Assembly: GCF_032884065.1 (NCBI RefSeq)
Contig: NC_088871.1
Location: 49,498,880-49,562,879 of the forward strand
Source of the DNA: Artemia franciscana
Lineage: Eukaryota > Arthropoda > Branchiopoda > Anostraca > Artemiidae
Direction: 5' to 3'
Length of the DNA stretch: 64,000 bases
Shown: positions 57,254 to 64,000 of the stretch, in pieces
Layout of the letters: every line of letters starts with the position of its first letter
Position numbering within the stretch: position 1 is the first letter of the stretch
Notes under the pieces: model-generated
The model's input: the letters and a program-made list of their open reading frames with translations, nothing else
What the model was told of the DNA's origin: nothing
The model's database searches: none
Position numbers and translations under genes: made by a program

Positions 57254-58261
57254 TAGCCCAAATTTGTTTCTAAACTATTACAGATTCGCGATTTCAAATA
57301 TCCGATCAACAGAAACGGAAATGATTGCAATTCTATATGTGTAAATACAGGATATTTGGGCCAGAATTTGGGCCAGAATTTGGGTTGGTTTTGGTTTTGA
57401 ATTGTCATTTTTCGACATTACAAACCAACTATTGATGAGAAATTTGTAAAGAAAAAAAAACAATACAAACCATTGAGAATCAGCTAAGTTTTTATGTAAG
57501 GTTACTATTACCCTACTCCCCCATTTCTTCGGCAATGTTCTAGACAAGGGGATTTTTGCCATCCTGGAAAGTAGTTGTTAGATAAATGAAACTTTCAGTA
57601 ATGAATTCAGGGTTCAAAATATACACCGTGAAGGTTTTGGTAAGCAAATATCTCCTCTCTTTCCTTTCTCTTAGTATTTAGAAGATTACATAGAAGACAA
57701 TTCTGTGTCTATCAAAACTTTGGCTAAAATGTTTAACTTACCATGGGTTTCTTTATCCTCTTTTTCTTTGGCATTAGGTTTTGAAAAGAAAATTCCTATG
57801 ATTCTAGAAGGTTTTTTTGTGCCACCTTTTTCGCAAATTTAAAAAATAGTGTTATAGATCTTTAAAACCAGGGGCGTAATTTGACCTGGGGCCAGGGGAC
57901 AAATGCACCTTTGACACCTCGGTTTGCCTAAGCCCCCTAGACCCTAGTTTGCACTCCCTAGCTGAAATTTAGTTTCTTCAAAAATCTTGTCAAAACTAAG
58001 GTAACCCTGCGTAATTCAAGCATTTACAGAAACGGGTCAGTGTTCTTTAGTATATCTTTACCTTTATGGTACTCTATCGCTCATTTTTCAGTTGTCACTG
58101 TCTTTTTCGCTTGATTTGAGAAAATTGGCTCCAAGTTAGCCCCAAAGGATTTTGACAAAATTCAAAACCTTATACATCAAAATTCGGAAAAGCATGATGT
58201 TTAAAATCGTTCACTCCGCCTCATTTGAGTTGCTGGTCTATTTCTTAAAGTTTCTCCTTTC
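57254..58261. other. Unrecognised spacer
   Basis: Contains a small GGGCCAGAATTT triplication at 57359-57392 and one GAAACTTTCAG repeat module at 57565-57660. No gene was seen. Confidence 0.5.
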
Positions 58262-59601
58262 AAACAGTTTGTGGTAACGAACTGTAGTAAGGAGAGACGC
58301 GGCTTAATAGTAACCGAAACTCTAAAAAACGGAATTAAATACCAATATATGCATATTTTGAATATATAAGTTTCATCAAGTTTAGTCTTACCCATCAAAA
58401 GTTACGAGCCTGAGAAAATTTGCCTTATTTTGATCATACCATCAGATTCAGCGTATCAGAGAACCCTACTGTAGAAGTTTCAAGCTTCTATCGGCAAAAT
58501 GTAGAATTTTGTATTTTTTGCCAGAAGAAAGATCACGGATATGTGTTCAATTGTTTGTCTGGTTTTCTTTCCCAGGGGTGATCGTATCGACCCTTTGGTC
58601 CTAGAATGTAGCGAGACGGCTCATTCTAACTGAAACTAAAAACTCTAGTGCTTTTTTCAAATGCCGAAAATTGGAGGGCAACTAGGCACCCTCCTACGCT
58701 GATTTTTTTCGCAATATCACTGGATTAACATTTTGAGATAGCTATTTTCAACATAGTCGAAAAGCCTAATAACTATGGCTTTGAGGACGACTTAATCCCC
58801 CACAGTCCCCAGGGGATGGGCCGCAAGTTATGAACTTTGCCCATTGTCTACATACAGTATTGGTTATTGGGAAGTATACAGACGGTTTAGGGGGGATTTT
58901 TCTGGTGATGGGGGGGGGGTCAGGGTCGGGAGTTAAGTGGATGAATCTTTCCATGGAGAAATTTATCATAGGGGAATAGAATTTCGATGAAGGGGGTGCT
59001 GGATTTTCCAGCATTATTAAAAACAAGCAATGAGAAAATTTAAACTTGATGAAACAAGTTTAGTCCCTTCAAATATTACGTATTTAAGGGGGATTGCTTC
59101 TGCTTAATAGCTCGCTCTTGCGCTAGAAGTTTTTTTTATTTTTAAAAGAGGTTATTATTCAAATTAAACAGCCATTGTTCTTTAAGAGTCATTCCTAAAT
59201 AATGGAATAAAAATCAAACTTAGTTATTATAAGGTTATTGTTAGTTAAAAAAAAAAGTTAAGTTAATATGCAAATTCCGTTTTAATTATCCGTGTACGGT
59301 GAGCTAAAATCGAAGCCTGCATTGATTTAAAAAGGTACAGAAATTAAACAAAAAAACAGTTTTTTTTTTACTGAAAGTAAGGAGCGACATTAAAACTTGA
59401 GACGAACAGAAATTATTCTGTGTATGAAAGGGGCTGTTCCCTCCTTTTTTTTATATAGTAGAGTTGTGAGAAAGAATCAAACTTTAGCGTAAAGAGCGGG
59501 GAATTGAGGAGGGGACAGCCCCTCTCATATACGGAATAATTTCTGTTCGTTTTAAGTTTTAATGTCGCTCAGTTAAAAAGAACTTAGTTTTTTTATTTAA
59601 T
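58262..59601 (-). mobile_element. Helentron-like element, copy K
   Basis: The hairpin end is CAGTTTGTGGTAACGAACTG (one mismatch), then GTAAGGAGAGAC. The palindrome at the right end is partly collapsed: the left arm is shortened after CTGTTCCCTCC (59445), while the right arm is complete. The interior lacks some blocks near 58415-58440. Confidence 0.72.
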
Positions 59602-62170
59602 AAAAAAAAACAGTGGTATACTGTTATTGCTAGTGATGTAATTTTAACAAAAATGATTCCCATCTCCTTTTAGCAAAATACTTGTTACGTCCCGACACAA
59701 CATCTTCAAAAATAGAATTATAAAGAAGTGCAAATTTTAAATTATTTTTTTTTTTCAGAGACCCAATTAGATCATATGCTTTTATACATAAACCTGATTC
59801 AGTCTATGTTTGCTTATGCTCACACAAAACTCAATTGAGGCAAAATTTAACCCACAGATATCAGCTTGACATAACTTAATCTGGCAAATTTCAATCAATG
59901 CGGAATGACCATAACCAGTGAAACTTAATCCACAGAAATCCTACTTAGGAAAAGTCATCCAGCAATGGAAAGTGGATCTCTTAACCCACAAAGATAACTT
60001 CAATCGTAATCGTAAAAGTTCAAGCCAGCACTCGGTTTTAAAAAATTTAAAAGAGACAAAATTGCACATTTTTATATTTTATTCTAGCCAATTTGGAGTC
60101 AAATCTATGCGCAGGGAGGGGCAGAACCGCCCCATCATCCCACACATTTTCCACTCCTGTAATTGCACAATTTCAGATAAAGCTCTTTTTTGGGAATCTT
60201 CGATTTCTATGGAAAGCGAATTTCTATTTTCGTTTTCTTGGAAAGTCGTTTAGAAGTTTATGAAACAAAAGAAACTCACGGGAATGGGTCAATACCCTAA
60301 GTTATGCCCAAGTAAAATCTTTTAAAGTATGTACCTCTACCCCTTTGCCGTCCAAAAATCACTATTCTTGAATGAACTTGGAAAACCTAATTATATATTG
60401 TATTCCTGCATTCTATCCAATTGCCTTATGTTTTAGAAATAGAGAAAGAGTAGAGATATGAGCTTGAAATCACCTTCCTGTGATATAATTCAGGCTCTGA
60501 ATTCACTATCGAAAGTTTCACTCTCCTAATTCAACTGCTTAACAGCATATAAAAAAACAACTAGAATTTAACCAGTCTCACATTTTTTTCTCCCACACTT
60601 GGTTTTGTCCGGTTTCTTAGAGCAAATCTTCCGAGACTCGGACCTATGTGGCTCACGAGTTTGAGAGTCGGAGGAAATTGGGTGGAAATTCAAGATTGAT
60701 GTCATAACTCACATAGATTTTTACAAGTATTCTTCTTGATTTGCCAAGTAACTACAGAGCTTTGAGTGACTGTGGATGCGTAAAAAAATGTAAAATAAAA
60801 TTAGCTTCCATTCACTATATCAAGATATAGCCATGCTCTGCTAAGTCATTCTACAGGTCTATTTGAAATGTTGAAAAAGGGAAAGTATTCTACAGTTCGC
60901 AAGTCTGGTTTTTCTAGCAAGTAATAGGAACGAGCTACTAGCAAGGTTGAATCCAGGATTTTGTTCGGTGCGGGGGGGAAAGGTATTTTTTTCGGGGTGG
61001 GTGGTCTAGCCCTCAACCCATCCCTGGGTACGACCTTACCTAATAGAGCTTGGCTATGTATTGATATCTTAGCGAATGAAGGCTAATTTTCTCTTCATTT
61101 ATTGATGAATGCATAATTGCTAAAAACTCTCTAGTTAGTTGGCAAATTAAAAAAAAAAACTTTAAAAGCAACAAAGTCACGAACCAATACCGGATTTTCA
61201 CCCTATTTTATGGGTGAATGATTGGATAACATGAGTAATGTATTATAGTGCGAGGAATTTCCTGAAAGGTCTTTGGGTCAGTGTTAGGTGATAAATTCTC
61301 AAATTCATAATGTACAAGCATAGTCCAAAATTAGCCAGAATCAACTGCACAGCAGCACATTTTTTTTTAAGGCTGTCTAAAGCTGTTCTCAGGTTCCTAG
61401 CCTCACGTGGACAGAATTTTGCTTGGGTAGAGTTATACTTGGCTGATTTGTTTTCCGGGTTAAATTATGTCAGGTTAAACTTATTGTGGATCAAATTTCG
61501 TTTGGGCTGAATTTTATATAAATGTAATTTGTAGGTGGTCTTTGAAGGAGGAAGGGTTTTCATTTGTGTCGCTGTTTCTTAACTTGACAGAATAAAACCT
61601 TGAAGCATAGCTTCCAGTCATTTTTGCCTTAACCTTAGTAAATTTTCTCAGTGATATCATTTCTCAACATGTTTTTTTTAATTGATCTTTATTAAGTTCA
61701 AGACAAATGAAGAAAATTGGCTGGGCGATTTATAAGGATTTTCCTTTCGGCCATAACTGTCTTTAGGGTGCAATTCAACTCCCAGCACATCCAAAACATT
61801 GCCATTGGGTGATTTGCAATCTGGCTAGATTTGCCCTTTGGCTCTGCCTGCCACCTGCTATATTTGGGCACTACATTTCTTTTTTAAGTGTTGTTGTTAT
61901 CTTTCGACTCCCTCTTATCAAAAGGCTTGTGGGGTACTTCATTCCAAACAAAAGAATTTATAAGGGTGGGGTCTTAGTCTGAAACCCGATAATTCCCAGA
62001 AGTTGACACATCTTTTTCACTTATTAATAGTTTTGATGCTTAAATAGAACTGATAAGTAAGAGATTACAGCTAAAAACTGTTTCATTTAAGCATATTAAA
62101 TGAAAAACAATATGTTTAGGAACAAACCATACATAGGGTCATAAAGAAAAGAAAAAAAACGCCACACCGA
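59602..62170. other. Unrecognised spacer
   Basis: Long AT-rich region. A 111-codon frame at 59918-60253 has no recognisable motif. 60245-60335 is one copy of the GGGAATGGGTC repeat module, and 61400-61500 has loose repetition of TTGGGTAGAG and GGGTTAAA words. No gene is supported. Confidence 0.45.
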
Positions 62171-62179
62171 AGTGATGAA

Positions 62180-62410
62180 ACTATGCATCGGCACTGTTTC
62201 TGTTTTCTGTTTCTGTTTCTGTTTTTTCTTGCCTGTTTCTGCCTGTTTCTGTTTCTGTTTTTACAAAAAACAGAACAGAAAACAGAAACAGGCTACCTGT
62301 TTTTGTTTTACCTGTTTCTGTTTCTGTTCTGTTTTTTTTTCATCTGTTTTTTTCCGTTTCTGTTTTTTTTTTATCTGTTTTCTGTTTTTTTTCTGTTTTT
62401 TTTTTCAAAT
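62180..62410. repeat. CTGTTT-rich simple sequence with internal inversion
   Basis: (CTGTTT)n-type DNA. At 62247-62290, CTGTTTCTGTTTTTAC is followed by AAAAAACAGAACAGAAAACAG, which pairs back on the repeat. Phe/Cys-rich frames are artefacts. Confidence 0.85.
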
Positions 62411-62926
62411 ACCGCGCTATCTAGCGGGCATGATACCGAAACGCATGATACCTACCCGTACCTACCGTACCGAAACGCACATCTAGCGGGCATGATACCA
62501 TGATACCGTTGATTTTTGAATTTCAACAAAAAGGGAATAGTTGTGGGAAAAGTCAAAGTCATGGCCAATTGTAGAAAAAAGCTAAGACCGATTGTCCAAT
62601 TAAGTGGGCAACCCAGTCAAGGTTAATTTTACCCCTTTGATTGCCGTTGTGACTGTCCCCCATTTATGCTACACCTCTCTGTGCATGCATGTCCCTTGAC
62701 AATGCCGAAATAGAGTCAACCCGTTGACTACGGGTTGACTACTTGAAAATTTTCCTCTCATGCATGTCACTCCACAATGCTCAACTAGAGTCAACCTCTC
62801 ATGCTAATTCACGGCGGGGTAAATCTGAGCGAAAGAGAGAGATAGAGAAAGAGAGAGAAGCTTGAACGCTATACAGTGGACATGGGCTAGATGGGAACCC
62901 CATATGACAATGTCTCTACTGTTGGT
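62411..62926. repeat. Short direct repeats in spacer
   Basis: ATCTAGCGGGCATGATACC occurs at 62420 and 62482. Blocks with TGCATGTC, ACAATGC and TAGAGTCAACC(C/T) repeat at 62685-62722 and 62761-62797. No gene was seen. Confidence 0.7.
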
Positions 62927-64000
62927 ATTAAATAAAAAAAACTAGTTTTTTTAACTGAAAGTAAGGAGCGACATTAAAACTTAAAACGAACAGAAATTAC
63001 TCCGTATATGAAATGGGTTGTCCCCTCCGCAGTCCCTCGCTCTTTACGCTAAAGTTTGACTCTTTGCCACAATTCTACTTTTTAAAACAATTAAAAACTT
63101 TAGCGTAAAGAGCGTGGGACTGCGGAGGGGACAACCCATTTCATATACGGAGTAATTTCTGTTCGTTTTAAGTTTTAATGTCGCTCCTTACTTTCAGTTA
63201 AAAAAACTAGTTTTTTTTATTTAATTTCTGAACGTTTTTGAATTAATGCATGTTTGATTTTGGCTTTCCGCACATAAATTATTGAAATGAAATTAGTATA
63301 TTAATTTTTTTTGGCTAAATGGCTTTCTCTTAGTTTTGATCAGACGATTTTGAGAAATAAGGGGTGGGGAAGGAGGCCTAGCTGCCCTCCAATTTTTCGG
63401 TTACTTAAAAAGGCTACTAGAACTTTTAATATTCAACGAACGCTTTTATTAGTAAAAAATATACGTAACTTAAGAATTAACTTACGTAACAAACTTTTAT
63501 ATTCTTATATTTTTATTATGTGTACGAGGGGGTTTGTACCCTCGTTAATACCTTGCTCTTTACACTAAATCGTAAGTTTTGTCCCAATTCTTTAAGAATG
63601 ACCCCTGAATCAAATAGGCCGAATAATAAATAGTTGAAATCACTAAAAATATTTTAGCATAAAGAGCGAGGTATTTATCTCCTCCTAAATACCTCGCTCT
63701 TTATGCTAAAGTAATTTTAGAACCCCTCATATGCGTAATAATCTCTGTTTGTTTTAAATTTCAATGCTATTCCTTACTTTCATTTGAAAAAACGTTTTCA
63801 TGTTTATTTTTCATTGTTTTTTTTTTATAGTAGTGCTAGAAAATCCTGCGCCCTTTTCATTGAATTTTTCTTCCCCCGTGACATATTCCTCAAAGGAAAG
63901 ATCCTCCCACAAGGCCCTCTCCCATCAACCCCACCCCCTCAAACCAAAAAAAAACCATGAAAACGTCTGAACACTTCCCAATAACCATTACTATATGTAA
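62927..64000 (+). mobile_element. Helentron-like element, copy L, cut by the window end
   Basis: ATTAAATAAAAAAAAC start, AGTAAGGAGCGAC (62959), then a palindrome whose two arms share a private variant (TGTCCCCTCCGCAGTCCC at 63019 and its exact complement at 63115). Internal blocks follow, including a new perfect hairpin at 63653-63710. The 3' end lies outside the window. Confidence 0.75.
63653..63710. repeat. Perfect 25 bp hairpin private to copy L
   Basis: Left arm 63653-63677 (TTTAGCATAAAGAGCGAGG...), 8 nt spacer TCTCCTCC, right arm 63686-63710. Other copies have the left arm followed by GGAGGTGAGCCCCTC and no right arm, so the right arm is a new inverted duplication. Confidence 0.9.

Noticed and set aside
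62172..62503. Phe/Cys-rich 104-106 codon frames
   Set aside because: They translate a CTGTTT simple repeat.

Overview
This 64 kb window is AT-rich animal nuclear DNA made almost entirely of nested, decayed transposable elements (TEs) and tandem repeats. Only one host gene is recognised. It contains spliced exons, non-LTR retrotransposons of three kinds, Penelope-like elements (PLEs), Helitrons, a tRNA-derived SINE, foldback elements and TA, TAG and T-rich microsatellites. This points to an arthropod with a large repeat-rich genome. A crustacean such as the brine shrimp is my guess from general resemblance; nothing in the window proves it.

Host gene. The + strand from about 1481 to 9113 carries a gene resembling RNA polymerase III subunit RPC7 (POLR3G/POLR3GL). 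A first coding exon has a GR-rich N-terminus and a PPSLYPP motif. A middle exon with an IDWDLFP motif joins in phase to a long acidic last exon, and AATAAA follows at 9108. The roughly 6 kb intron between the first exon and the IDW exon holds an RTE-like retrotransposon that was itself hit by a Helentron-like element and a PLE. One intervening small exon (7103-7202) is only a candidate.

Layout. 1-1470: TG-rich DNA, a four-copy ~155 bp tandem repeat and a PLE 3' end. 1481-9113: the RPC7-like gene. 10.1-14.0 kb: a scrambled RTE fragment followed by a 2.7 kb CR1/Jockey-type element. 14.7-21.2 kb: foldback and tandem repeats. 21.7-35.4 kb: four Helentron-like copies, one containing a nested RTE fragment with a clean target-site duplication (TSD) and one inserted in a PLE, plus a minus-strand non-LTR remnant. 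35.5-36.8 kb: a ~165 bp satellite. 37.25-45.84 kb: a cluster of true Helitrons (TC...CTAG ends, GC hairpins, helicase and N-terminal coding remnants), with tRNA-like sequences, one interrupted by a SINE. 47.6-64 kb: five more Helentron-like copies, a 70 bp satellite, MITE-like palindromes and unrecognised spacer.

The most interesting signal is a ~0.5-1.7 kb non-autonomous family with nine nearly complete or internally deleted copies, one truncated copy and one copy cut by the window end. Each has subterminal inverted repeats, and most have a short terminal hairpin, as in Helentron-derived HINE elements. Most also hold a 125 bp-arm palindrome near one end. The two palindrome arms within a copy match each other even where they differ between copies, which suggests arm-to-arm correction or selection for the hairpin. 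One copy also shows a newly formed perfect 25 bp hairpin.
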